Assembly (NCBI GenBank): GCA_900618795.1 | Contig: UYJD01000007.1 | Span: 1,254,385-1,318,384, forward strand | From: Cyanodermella asteris | Taxonomy: Eukaryota > Ascomycota > Lecanoromycetes > Ostropales > Stictidaceae | Direction: 5' to 3' | DNA: 64,000 nt | Shown: piece by piece, positions 1 to 11,381 of the stretch | Position numbering within the stretch: position 1 is the stretch's first letter | Layout of the letters: each line of letters begins with the position of its first letter | The notes under the pieces: model-generated | Told to the model about the DNA's origin: nothing | Database searches by the model: none | The model's input: only the letters and a program-made list of their open reading frames with translations | Position numbers and translations under genes: made by a program

Positions 1-3000
1 CTTTATGGAACGGTCTGCTGTGCCAGCTGCGAGTTGTTTCAGTGGGAGCGTCCTCGGAGAAGATGTGACAGCGGATCCAGTCGACAGACTAGCGGTGCTT
101 CGTGCGCAGGAATCGAGGCTGATCCAACCGATATAGTTGTCTGATTGCCACTGCGGAGTCGAGCAAAAGCGCAGGGCGCAGCAGAGAGTGTTGTCTGGTT
201 TGAGTGGTGACGGGATGCGAGGCGAGCGAGATGGTGGGAAGGCGGCCAAGGGGAATAGCGACGAGGTGCAGGCTGGCGTCGGCAGTTGTTGGACAGAAAT
301 AGCGACTGGGTGTGGAGATAGGCCGGGTCGAGAGTGTAGAGGATGGAGGTCAAGATCAGTTAAGGCCGGAGGATGTTGCCTGCGTGGTGACTAAAAAAGA
401 GGGCGGCCGAGAGGAGCAGCAGCAGCACCACCGACGCAAAGGGAGCGTCGCCGGTACGTCGTGTGCGCGCCGGCAGCGGAAGGCGTGCGATTGGTGCGAA
501 GGTTAAAAGCGCTACGTGTAGCAAGAATAATCTTGAGAATAGGCAGGCTGGCAGCTGGGGCGCGTGCCTGCGGTGGTGTGGTGTCGCAAGAGCAGCGAGA
601 AGGCAAAGACGGCGAAAGTTCAGGACGGGGTCAGGAAACGAGCAGGATGGGCGAGGGAGAGCAACGTGAAGGAAGGCTTCGAGAAGCCAGCCGTCTGTAA
701 GAGCGGCGTTACATCGACTGTTTGGGCAGTTTTCTGGAACTTCCATTTTGCCCGGGCTGAGGCAGCGCAGACAAGCCTTGACAAGGGCCGCCCGCCAATC
801 AATCATCTCGTCCCTTCGCCAGTCCTCCACCGGCTATTACAACCGTCTCCTTTTCTCACCTTCCTTTGTCTCTTTCACCTTGCCTTCCACCCACGCACTG
901 TTCACCTGCTGCTGGCTGTCGTCGAAGCAACAGGGGCCACTAAGCCGGCTGCCGCAAGCCACCGGGCAGCGCCGACCAGGGACATGGCCATTCACGCCCT
1001 CCTCGGCTCGACAGACAGCCTGCTTTGCAGAGTCCCTCAGCTGTTGTTCAGACTGCTACGACGCAGCTGGACCGTTCTGCTTCATCTTCTGTGGGTCCGA
1101 AACTTACGCAGCAGAAACTTCTGCGGGTCAATGATGATCTGCACCACTTCTGCTTCGCCCGATCACCGTCACCGTCTGCGCTCCCTCCCGCCCGCACACT
1201 GACAGGCATCTTCCTGCCATGGAACGTCGTTGGCTTCCAGGACCTTGAGATCCTCGGCACCCGACATGTCACCTGGCTTGGATACCCCTAGGCTCATACG
1301 TCTCGTCCGGAACTTCCTCCAGCAGCATGAGCGCCTGGTTCCCTCGTTTCGAGACGCACACATGGCCATGTCAGTTTGCCGCACCAAGTGGGTTTCGCCG
1401 CCAGAAGAAGCTGGCGACTAGGTACTGCGGTGACAATGACGGGCAAAGACAAGCAATATGCGCATGACGCTTTTTCCACCAATGCAATCGCCTGGCAAGC
1501 AGACATGCTTGCGGAGCTTCCCTGATGGTGTGTAGCAATCAACAGCAAAAGCTCACGAGACGTGCCAATCTAATTGAACGACAAGCTACCGTATGCTCTT
1601 TGGCCCAGTCCCCACCATAACGAGATGCGTGCACCGATCTGCTCGCCCCGATCCGCGGCCATGGGCGTAATGAGACCATGGAAAAGGACAGGTCTGTATG
1701 ATAGTAACAGTCATTGGTTCTGGGCAGCCGCGATTCCCCGCTTCAAGATCAAATGGTTTATCGTTTGGCCAAGGGATGTTCAGTACTTTGCAGATTACCG
1801 ACTGATCAGCAGCATCTGCAACACTCGACATTCCAGGCTCTACCAATGAAGTGCCGTATGTGTTTCCAGCGAGGGGATCGCCAAACTTGCTGGCCAATCT
1901 ATGTTCAACAGATCCTCTGGATCGGACAAGATGTAGAATCCACTCTCGCCCGCTGCCGTGACCCTTTATGTTGTGGCACCGATATCAGACTTCTTCAAGC
2001 CTGCGACGCGCCGAAGGCGAAGGAGGGGTCGGGCCTGACCAAAAAGGAGCAGAACAGTATTGGCCGAAGTCGTCGAGAGTGTCTCTTTCGGCCGTCGTAG
2101 TTCAGATGGTCCGTGGCTGCTGCTTGCAGATCATTTTAGGGTTCGTTGCTTGCAGCGCGAAATATTGGAGCGAGCGATGCCTTGTTGTGGGCGTTCCGCA
2201 GGATGCAGTAGTAGCGCAGTTGGACAGGCAAACAAGCAGACAGATCCTCTTCCGTGCCTGCGCCGAGCGATAGTCTTTCTCTTCGGTTCGTGATCCGAAC
2301 GGGCGAGCTAAACCGTCTTCGTCTGCCCCCGCCCGCTGTTCTTGACGCTCAAGCGGGATGAAAGAAGTCGCTGCCCCTTGCTGCCGATGCTCCGTCCATA
2401 CCAGCCAAACGCCTGCCCAAATACCCAGCCGAACACCTGGCCGAACAGCCAGTCAAATACCTACCTAGCCAAGGACATACCTGGTGATCTAGCTAAGTAC
2501 CTAATGACGTACCTAGCCAAGTACCCACTTAGGGAGGACGCCAGCAGAGACTTTTTTCCACCCGCCTTGCGCTTGCCAGCTGGCGCCTGGAACAGTGGAC
2601 TTGCGCCATGGTGACACAGCAAGCGAGAACGCCTCATCAGTCTTCACACTTCAGAAAGGCCACCGGCACCGGTGTTGATCATCTTCACCAATAAGTAGGT
2701 ATCCATGGCAGCCGGCCCAAAAAATCCCTCGCCATGACCTCTTGTGAGCAGAACTGCCAGCGACAGTCTTCGTTAGCCCTCTCTGGTGGAGTGAGTGTTC
2801 AATCTCGCCGCATGCGATCAAGGCACGCACGGTGGATCGCTTACCTGCCTTGATCCTGTACTGTACCGTACCGCTTTGCATGCACTTGCTCTACGCAAAA
2901 GAGGTGCCTGTCAAATATCAAGTACAAGGATATTGACAACATGCCGCACCGACATTGCCGTTCACGGACACGTGAGCACCTCGTTACTGTGCACGATAAG

Positions 3001-5835
3001 TGCATGCTGAGAACCCTTAATCGCATGATTTATATAGGTGGGCACAGATTTTGAGTCTTGCCGTCAATGGGGCAGCCATCTTATTCGTCCTTCTGCGTCC
3101 GAACATAAGATGTAGTGCATGTCTCTTTCAAGCAGACGCCAATTGTATGAGCCGTCTTTGCCTTTGAAGGGAGACGGGTCCTTCAAGAGTCTGGCATACG
3201 AGTTTCGAAGCCTCAAGCGAGCTAATAGGGTTTCCGCGCTGGCCTTGGCCCACATACTTGATGCGAATATGGTCTCAATAAGTGCGTGACGTGCCTCGAA
3301 CGGCAATGATGCAGAACGATTGTATCTTGTCATGGCAGTACTTACAGGATTTCGTGGGCTGGATACGGTCGTTTGTCGACACTGTCCGCGCCATGGGCTC
3401 AAATAATTTGCAAGGTGTCAAGATCTGGAGTTGGTCGGCAGCTACCGTGTGGCTTTACTTTCCGACCATTATGATCCGGGCATAATTAGTTCGATTCATC
3501 AAATGAGGACTTGGTAATGCTGACTTATGATTGGAACAGCCCATTGGAAGCAGTGAGTCGGCAACCTGCCAAAGCTTCATCCGAACGAGATTGATGGCAC
3601 AGGATGGTGCAAACGTGATTGAACTTGGAGATCCAGGCCGAAGAAACTTCCAGAATTACACTCACGGACGCCCATGTTGAAATTGGAAGGAAAACAATGA
3701 CACAGCACGGTGGCGTGCTTTTGGAGGTCAAAGTCTCTGCTTGAGTGTTGGCACATTCAAAACATGCCTACGAGGGTACTACGCGGAGCTTATGAAATTA
3801 CAACTTTAAGAGCATCGAGGCTCGTGAGCGGGCATTTGTGACTCGTAGGAACACAAGTGGCAGAGAATCCTGATTTTCTTTCCGTGTTGCAACGTTCATG
3901 ACAACTTCTGGTCCGATCTGATAGGGCTGAAAATTTATCAAATTGCCAGTTATGGCAGCGGAAGCCCGGCAAAGCTGCCGCATGCCGCTGAAGTCCGCCT
4001 GATGTACGCGCAGCAGCCGGCTGTCTGCCTGGAAAGAAATGGTGGCTTGCACCTTGGCTCTGCGAAACGGGCTTGATCAAGTGCGTTGACGCGGTGCTGT
4101 TTACCCGCATCATTGGCGGTTGTCGTCGGACCTAGTACTCCAGGCGCCGGGACCTTCGAAGTTTCCTCTTTGACTTTTCGATAGAGTCGGTTTCGCAATA
4201 ATGCTCTGAGAACCAGTCTTGTGACGGACGCGGACGCGCATGCGCCCCGGCAGTATTGCTGGAAAAATATGATCTGCTCGCGTGGCGCTATATCCACTTC
4301 GGCGGTCGCCTGCGCCAAGATGGATTCCAGAAACGTGTGCAAAAGCAAGCCTGTAATTCGCCTGCCGGTAAAAAGCGCTACACGTACTGCTTTCGGGATC
4401 CTTTCGTGTCCGACAATCGTAACTATTGTCGTAGGCTGCCGTTGGCAAGTGCAACCGCAGCTGAGTCAGAGGACGAGCAATTCCATGCGCACGTCCGAGC
4501 GGTCCAGTTTGTCTACTACTAGTAGTAGCGAGGTGCCGAACGACGCAGTGATAGCCATGACAACATGGAAGGCGCCGCTTTTGCGCTTCGACGAGCCTGT
4601 CGAATGTGTCTCGGCTCACAGAGTTTGAGCCGTCGCAAGCAGGGCTTCGGCTAGTCCCGTGACGTGTGAAACGGCGGAGCGGGAGTCGTCGTAAATGGCG
4701 TGACAGGCGGGGCAGGACGGTACCTATGTAGTAGGTACTTAGACGACCGCCAGTATCTACATACAGCGCGGCAGCTCGTGCTGATAAAGCGAAGGCAGGG
4801 GAAGCCTGACTCCTGTCCGGGGAACGGGCAGCGCTGGGCCGCGGAAAGCTTGACCGAAGACTGTTTGCAGGCTCATGGGCTCGGACTACAAGCGAATCTT
4901 CTCGGCTGAAAGTCTCACGCACACCATAGTCGGCTCGAAAAGCAAGAGTTGTTGAGGAGAGGGGAGGACTGGACGTGCTGTCCCCCATTTACCTCTCTTT
5001 GTGCGCCGAGTCTACGCTTCGATGCCGGGCCTGTGGTGGTAGACTGGTAGCAGTGCCCACCGGTGCTCGTTTTGTATGGTAGTTGCTTGGATACGTGAGT
5101 TGTGCAGATTCATTCTGGTCTTCGCGAGAATTCGGAAGGCGGTGTATCCTCCTTGCATTATGCGGACGGACGTACCTGGGGCCTGGGGAGGTCGAAAAGG
5201 GCAAGCTTCTAGAAGCCCTCGCACGCCAGCCCACCGTCCTTGGCCATTGCAGCCCGACCTGCTTTCCTCTGAGTGTGCCCTTCCACGCTGCTCAGTCAAA
5301 CGCAGTCATACCTCTACCTATCACCGCCTTTGTTTTCAATAATCCCTTCCGAAGTCGCCAACAGGCCGCCCAGTTGTTCACGCTTCGGCTCTTGGCCACA
5401 CCAACTCCTCGACCCGTAACGACTCTACGAGGATCAGATTGTCCACATCCTGCTGGCCTTCTCCAAGTTTGTTCGCGTAAGCTGCGCACGAATCCTACTT
5501 TCCCAGCCAAGTTCCAAGCGGCAACTTTGAGGGCTCACGGTCTGACCCTCGACTGCTAGGTCGAGCCCGTTTTATGCCATCACCAAACGTTTGTTGTTTC
5601 GGGCTCTTTAAGCTGCTCCGATCCTCCTCACTTTCCACGGCGTGTCGCAAGCACTTCGCCTGACGCTCTACAGAAACGCCTGTCATTAGCAGGCGTTTTG
5701 CTTGAGCCGGAGAGCCTGTGTATCTCGGCCAGGTAACTACATGCCTGGTCCAGATGGAGACTTGCGATTCGGCCACCAGGTAAAATATCGCACCTGATCT
5801 CTCCATACAGGCCCGTCCCGCCACAGGCCGAAAAC
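1..5835. other. Gene-poor stretch, no confident gene
   Basis: No open frame here resembles a family I know. A CCAAT element near 796 followed by a CT-rich tract (about 835-915) looks like a fungal promoter and leader, and a plus-strand open stretch at about 1025-1290 has a coding-like look in its first third, but I could not build a gene from it. A minus-strand frame at 4110-4988 (292 codons, rich in Arg, Ser and Pro) and another at 3064-3402 are open but have no recognisable motif; both may be chance. A 12-bp tandem array lies at 2393-2536 and is listed separately. Confidence 0.5.
2393..2536. repeat. 12-bp tandem array (minisatellite), two unit types
   Basis: Units keep exact 12-bp phase from 2405 to 2524. 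The left half has units like CCAAATACCCAG (2417), CCGAACACCTGG (2429) and CCGAACAGCCAG (2441). The right half has CTAGCCAAGGAC (2465), CTAGCTAAGTAC (2489) and CTAGCCAAGTAC (2513). Degenerate units probably extend it on both sides. Because 12 is a multiple of three, one plus-strand frame reads through it as a Pro-Asn-Thr type tetrapeptide repeat and then a Tyr-Leu-Ala-Lys type repeat, but no gene is evident around it. Confidence 0.75.
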
Positions 5836-8144
5836 ATGGCCACACCTCACCGCCGCACCAGCCGCGCGTTAAGTAGCCGCCAGCTAGACCTTCGTGCGTC
5901 AGACCGTCAGCCTCTGGCAGCCGGCCAAGTCATCGAGGAAGTGGACGAAGCCGGTGCGACAATTGAGACCTTTGCCATAAATAACTCTTGGACCGAGGTC
6001 GAGAAGTCGGGGCCTATGGTTGCCACACGATCAGCTCGCAATGTGAGTATTTCCGATATCCAGGCGAGCTCTTGGCCCGGACATGGATGACCTGTGGATC
6101 AGGGCTGATGCCAATGCTGCCTACCAGGTCTCGATTCAAGAAAGAGCCCTGCAGTTGTGGACCCAAACGTTGGCCATTTTCCTACCAGCCGGGTATCCTC
6201 ACACCGTCACAGAGGACTATCTCGAGTGAGTCATCCTATCTCATTGTGCGTCTTCAAAATGAAACGTCTTCCGGGCTTGAGTCTGATGCATCTTACCGCT
6301 TTGGGCTTTGACGAGGCCACCGTGAGAAAGTTGCGCGCAAATATGGCTTCACGTTGGCTGGATACAACCATAGCAGCAAGCTAGGATAAGAACAATGGCT
6401 ATCAGCATGTGCCCGATTTGGATGGGAAAGGCTACATTGTCGAATTTAGTCGATCAGGTCTGAGTATGTGCTGTAAGCTGGAAAGCCAGCGTCGTTTCCA
6501 TGATCACCGATCGCGACGAGCGCCTTGTGGCCAGACCATCTGCCGGTGTCTTCCTTTGTCAATGGCTTTTGCAATTTTCTACGAAGATTGTGTTTAGCTT
6601 CGGCTGTATTGGAAAGTGTCCCTTAGCACCAGGCCAACCGTGTGGCATAGATGGATTCCGGCAGCATAGGAGTGCTATTATGACCGAATAAGGTGCAGAC
6701 CTGCACATTGCTTTTCCTCCAAGTGCTTCCCATTCGTTCCAGCTCATGCTGTCATCTCAAATCCTGGTGCGGACTCAAAATTGGTGGCTTAAGCTCTATC
6801 CCTCGAGACACAACAGCCAAACTTGAAAAGCCGTTTGGCCCATCAATTTACCCACTTTCATTTTGGCTGCGTTAGTTCAGGATATATGCTTATCCTATCC
6901 AGGTATCAGATCTACGATTCTCTACAAGCATTTTGCAGCTCGATTGCAGGATTGTTATCCTCACGTGCAGTTCTCGAAGGTGTCGGCGTTGGTGACGCCA
7001 GCGCGAATGCCACAACCGCCCTTCTCCTTTCTGCAGTCCAAGAGTCGGTTGGACGTATCGCTACTATAATTTTCGCCCATCGTCTTGGCACCTCGCTTGA
7101 GCCCGAATGCAAATGTTATCGGCTCGCAGCCGATTTCTTCAACGATGCAGCCATGGTGTTTGATTGCCTCTCTCCAGCTTTCCCAAAACCAATGAGGGTG
7201 TGCATTCTGAGCGCTAGCAGCGTGCTAAGATCGCTCTGTGGTATCGCGGCTGGCAGCGCAAAGGCGAGCCTGAGTGCACACTTCGCGAAGAAGGGCAATC
7301 TAGGAGAGGTCAACGCTAAAGATTCAAGCCAGGTAAGGGAATAGTTGTCCAGAGGAAGTTAATCATAAAGTTAGGCTGACAGTAACTGCAGGAAACCGTC
7401 ATCTCACTAGGAGGAATGTTGGCTGGAACTCTGGTCGTGTCGACGGTCACGTCTACTTGGGCGACATGGACTTGTCTCCTCCTTCTACTCGTCTCCCACC
7501 TTTTCCTCAACTATCGTGCGGTTCGCGCCGTCCGGATGCTTACACTTAATCGACAACGCGCCAACATTGCACTGTCCAGCCTGTTTCACCAGATAGCGTC
7601 GTCGCAGAAACGCCTCGTGGCATGTCCTCCAACCCTCGCCTCCCGCCACGAGGCTGTCTTCGAAATCTCTGGAGCCTTGCGAATTTTCAGCCTGAACACA
7701 AGCACGTCGACGGGTCACTCTGTCAAATATGGTACCGCCAGCTTTGATGTGCCCTTTTCACGGCTCGTCGCTGCCGTCCAGAGATCTGGCTGCAGCATGT
7801 CCGACATCGTGGGTGCGTTTGGCGGTCAGCATTTCGTGTTGTGGTTTGACGTAGTTACACGACAAGCGCTGATATGCATTAAGGAAGGGGCTGGCCCTAA
7901 AGACCTGGTTAAGGCTTGGGCTGTGGCGATGCAGGTCAGTGTGCTTGCGGCTATGTCTGTGGAAGAGAAGGGCGACAGACTGAGTCCAGTGGATGCGTTT
8001 ATGATGCATGTCGATGCCCTTAGCAGGGTGCATGAAGACTGGCGGAGGATGTTGGATGGGCTGTTGACAAGTGGCTGGGACTTGACGACCAATAGCTTAG
8101 AGACCGGCAAGGCGAGGAGACTGAAATTTCGAAAGGAGGAGTGA
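5836..8144 (+). CDS. RUS-family (DUF647) membrane protein
   Basis: Proposed exons are 5836-6042, 6128-6225, 6903-7332 and 7392-8144, giving 495 residues; all phases agree. Family marks run in order: FLPAGYPHTVTEDYL at the end of exon 2, YQIYDSLQAFCSS at the start of exon 3, then LAADFFNDAA and a Gly/Ala-rich segment, and AKDSSQ joined to ETVISLGGMLAG across intron 3. Hydrophobic stretches after that point suggest membrane spans. Plant members are called root UVB sensitive proteins and act in early seedling signalling; in fungi the role is unknown, so no function is claimed. Intron 1 (85 nt) has GTGAGT, a CTGAT branch-like site and CAG; intron 3 is 59 nt. Intron 2 is 677 nt, far longer than any other in the window, and splits a Leu-Glu-Tyr junction that is contiguous in relatives. 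ATG 5836 is the first in-frame start of exon 1. Confidence 0.85.
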
Positions 8145-8724
8145 GCAAGGCATGGATATATGAAGGGCACGGCGAGAGTTGGAACATTCTCTTTTCCGTG
8201 ATCAACAATCAAATCTACTTCCAACACGCTTTCTCCATTCAAAAGCTCGCATTCTTACGGTCGTGTCTCGTGATAACACCCAGTGAGGCTGGGAGTTCTT
8301 GCACTTTGAACCACAAAGGAGACTCGACTTCGAATTTACCGGCTGAGAGACATCGTCAGCGTCGAGACAAGCGGCGTGCAAGAGGACGCAGAAGCCACAG
8401 ATCTTGGCGGGTTCACGGCGAATCTCGAGAGGCGCACGCTGACGCCAGTACTGCATCGATACAACTTGCGCAACAATGGCAAATGTGAGAGGTCGAGTTA
8501 TAACGGTGCGAGTTGCGAGCCACGAGGCTCGGCAGCACACTGTCCGCAGCGTCTGGCCAACCTGGGAACCAGATCAATCAACACCGCGAGAGATGGCCGA
8601 AGGAAGTTTGTTTCGGGAGCCAGGCTCCATATGTGTAAAGTACAATTGCGCTCGGCAATCCTTGATTCGTTCTCTGGTACAATTGAAGGAGATTTATATT
8701 TCCGACCTCGCTGATTTACTTTGA
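8145..8724. other. Convergent intergenic region between RUS gene and QCR7
   Basis: This is the shared 3' flank of a plus-strand and a minus-strand gene. Open frames here are short and show no family signature. Nothing further seen. Confidence 0.5.
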
Positions 8725-9242
8725 CTATTTCTTCTTTTGCAGCGTCAAGACAGCCAAATCCTCCCGCTCTTTAGCCTCGGATTCGATTTGCTTAATCAGT
8801 GGTGTGAGGTAGAGGTTGTCCTGGCAATCGAGAGTTAGCCATGATCCTGTCCGGGCAACGTCTCACGACTCACCTCCTCCGGCTTGGTCCATTGTGACTG
8901 GGGTAGAAGCTGGTGCGCAATCGAGCATTGGACGGCTCTCCGAAGACGGAAGACACGGTCGTAGGCCTCTTTCGGTGGCAAGCGCTTGAGCGCCAAAAGG
9001 ACCGTGTCGTTTTCCTCGGGAATCAGGTCGTCGGCCCTGTCACACCGGTCAGCATCGTTGCGGGCATCCTAGTGGTTCCAAAGCTTGAATCCGGCTTTGC
9101 GAACATGACCCTGGAGGAGCGCGTACTTGAGGCCGAGCTGTCTGTAGCCCGCCTTGTCCTTGTACCATTCAGCAATGGGCTGTACCCACTTGCGCAGCCA
9201 CGGGCGCGCCATAACCTGCTTGGTGAGCGAAGGAACCGACAT
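8725..9242 (-). CDS. QCR7: Ubiquinol-cytochrome c reductase subunit 7 (complex III)
   Basis: Three exons, 9242-9127, 9036-8874 and 8820-8725, give a 124-residue protein, the usual size for this 14-kDa subunit of the mitochondrial bc1 complex. Telling stretches are [41 protein letters not shown] and QWTKPEED. The subunit sits on the matrix side, contacts cytochrome b and is needed for complex III assembly. Intron 1 (90 nt) uses GTACGC and a GCTGAC branch-like site; its removal joins GLK to ADDLIPEEN as in relatives and also removes an in-frame TAG. Intron 2 is 53 nt with GTGAGT. The gene is head-to-head with a mitochondrial carrier. Confidence 0.93.
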
Positions 9243-9831
9243 GGTTGCTGAAGCTGCCAGTCGCCGGGTCAGAGAGGAGGGGCGTGGTTGTCAATGAGCG
9301 AAAGATCTGATTTCTTCGGCATGGCCTGAAGTCGAAAGTCGTGGTTCTTGCTACCAGAGCTCCCCGGCGCGGCGCAACGTTGGACCGTCCGGCCGACTGC
9401 TCTCGCTCGTGCTCGCTCGTGCGCTACAACAAAGTGACGACTGCCGGCCGCGAAGCTGTGACTTCCGCCGGTGCCCGCCAACCGTTAAGCTCACACCGAG
9501 CGTTCAAGTCGCGCCATCTTCGCCCAGCTCCACGCCCTCGCACAACGATGCCTCGCTGACTGTGCTGGCGCCTCAAACCTCAATCACTGCCATCTGCCCT
9601 TCGAGCATCCGCTTTGCACTAATTGTGCAAGTGTCGCGTGCGCCGGCTTTCGGCTCCGCCGACCCGCTCGACCACCTCCGCTTCCGCCTAGCCAATATTC
9701 ACGACATCGAGAAGCCAGGCACCATTCATCTGGGATGGCTGGCCGCTGAAGAGTCGCGCTTTCAACAAGACCCCAGCGACTGTCGGCGGCGGCCAGCCAA
9801 GACAAGAGCGAAAAACCGGGCCGCTTAGATA
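9243..9831. promoter_or_regulatory. Divergent promoter region, QCR7 / mitochondrial carrier
   Basis: 589 bp separate the two starts. A CCAAT box lies at 9692-9696, about 136 bp before the carrier ATG; CCAAT boxes bind the HAP/CBC complex, which controls respiratory genes in fungi. An open frame at 9409-9828 ends just before the carrier and is most likely leader sequence. Joint control of the two genes is inference. Confidence 0.5.
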
Positions 9832-11064
9832 ATGGAGGGCAAGCAGAAGGACGGCTCGAATTCCTCGTCGACCGTCGATAAGGTACTTCCGGACAGCGTG
9901 AAGAATGCCGTTACGCAGCCTCTCTACGGATCGCTCACTACGTTCGAGAAGCTCGTCGTTCGGATTCCCGACGCTTGGCATAACACGATAGCGGGCGGTC
10001 TGGCAGGAGCAACTTCGGCAGTCGTCAGCTGCCCTCTTGATGTCATCAAGACAAAGCTACAAGCACAAGGCGGTTTCGATGGTGCAAAGAGCGGAGAAGC
10101 CGCGAATCTGCGAAGAGCTGCGTACAGAGGGGTCAAGGGAACAGCTCTGACTGTTTGGCGGGAGGACGGCTTCAAGGGTTTCTATCGAGGCTTGAATCCA
10201 CTGATGTTAGGCTATGTTCCGACCTGGGCTGTCTACCTCACGATATACAACGCCACCCGCAACTACTTCAATCAGAGGCCAGAACTTGGCGTTTCGAACT
10301 TCTGGGGCAACGTATACGGTTCGCTTGTCGGCGGTGCGTCTTCGACAACGATTACAAATCCGATATGGGTCATCAAGACCCGCCTGATGTCTCAATCGAA
10401 CACCAGGCACCCCGGCGCCGCTCGTGCTCCATGGCAGTATGCTGGCACCTGGGATGCCGTAAAGAAGATGTACATGCACGAAGGCGTTCGTTCCTTCTAC
10501 TCGGGCCTCACTCCAGCTTTGCTCGGCCTTACTCACGTGGCAGTCCAGTTTCCTCTGTACGAGATATTCAAAGAGAAGTTCACCGGGATCGAACAAGGTC
10601 GTCCTGAGACTCTCGAGGAACGTGCGGTTCATTTCTGGGGACTTGCCATGGCTGTTTTTTTCAGCAAAATCACCGCAAGCACAGCTACGTATCCACACGA
10701 AGTTGTTAGGACCAGGCTTCAGACACAACAACGATCACACATACACCATGAACCGTTTGCGGACACATCAATACGAGCGGGTGACCATGGACGGCCGCCT
10801 GGAGGTACCGTCGGAGAAGTGAAGCAGAAAATCACGCAAGAGATTCCGAAATTGCGAGGGACGATTGAGATATGTCAGACTATATATCGACAGGAGGGAT
10901 GGAGAGGCTTCTATGCCGGCCTGGGCACGAATTTGATCCGAGCAGTGCCTTCGGCGATGACTACGCTGTTGACTTTCGAATATATCAAGAGCAATTTCCA
11001 GGAGACCAATGAGATTGCGGCGAGGAAGGTGCAAGAGCAAGGAATCAAGCCCACTCAGGCTTAA
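9832..11064 (+). CDS. YIA6: Mitochondrial carrier, NAD+/nucleotide type
   Basis: A single-exon frame of 410 residues with three mitochondrial-carrier repeats. The signature of each repeat is visible: CPLDVIKTKLQAQ (about residue 65), NPIWVIKTRLMSQS (about 180) and YPHEVVRTRLQTQ (about 290). Each is followed further on by a glycine-rich GFYRGL, SFYSGL or GFYAGL element. Trp in the second signature and the KTRLM sequence fit the NAD+, pyrimidine-nucleotide and FAD carrier branch, and I favour the yeast NAD+ carrier Yia6; Rim2 or Flx1 type cannot be excluded by eye. The protein would sit in the inner mitochondrial membrane. It is longer than a typical carrier because of an N-terminal extension and an insert of about 40 residues after the third signature. 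It faces QCR7 across a shared upstream region. Confidence 0.85.
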   Translation: MEGKQKDGSNSSSTVDKVLPDSVKNAVTQPLYGSLTTFEKLVVRIPDAWHNTIAGGLAGATSAVVSCPLDVIKTKLQAQGGFDGAKSGEAANLRRAAYRGVKGTALTVWREDGFKGFYRGLNPLMLGYVPTWAVYLTIYNATRNYFNQRPELGVSNFWGNVYGSLVGGASSTTITNPIWVIKTRLMSQSNTRHPGAARAPWQYAGTWDAVKKMYMHEGVRSFYSGLTPALLGLTHVAVQFPLYEIFKEKFTGIEQGRPETLEERAVHFWGLAMAVFFSKITASTATYPHEVVRTRLQTQQRSHIHHEPFADTSIRAGDHGRPPGGTVGEVKQKITQEIPKLRGTIEICQTIYRQEGWRGFYAGLGTNLIRAVPSAMTTLLTFEYIKSNFQETNEIAARKVQEQGIKPTQA

Positions 11065-11381
11065 GACAAGCCAAGGAAGGCATCAGCAGCCTACACCCAA
11101 TATAACCCCAAGGCAGGGAATCGATTTTGCATCTTTATTCGTTGGAGGCCTTTTGAGCCTAGACACCTACATGTATCCACCATTTGAAATGTGGACGGTG
11201 CATCTGAGAGCAATCCTGGGGATGTAGCACGAGCATATGGCGCACGGAATTTGGAGGGGAGTTCCTTAGCTTTTACCCCAGCTTGGGCATCGTTCGATGG
11301 GTAGATCAAATGGACACAGCCATATTTGTATGGTAAAGGAATTCAAGCACGGCAGCGAAAACAAATACAATTCGTCTCTTT
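11065..11381. other. Convergent 3' flank between carrier and SPF45-like gene
   Basis: About 317 bp between two stop codons on opposite strands. No gene or clear element seen; presumably overlapping 3' untranslated regions. Confidence 0.5.

Noticed and set aside
2130-2150. TTAGGG near 2137 as telomeric repeat
   Set aside because: A single copy only; no tandem telomere array.
4110-4988. 292-codon minus-strand frame as a gene
   Set aside because: Open but with Arg/Ser/Pro-biased, motif-free translation and no promoter or intron evidence; kept only as a point to test.
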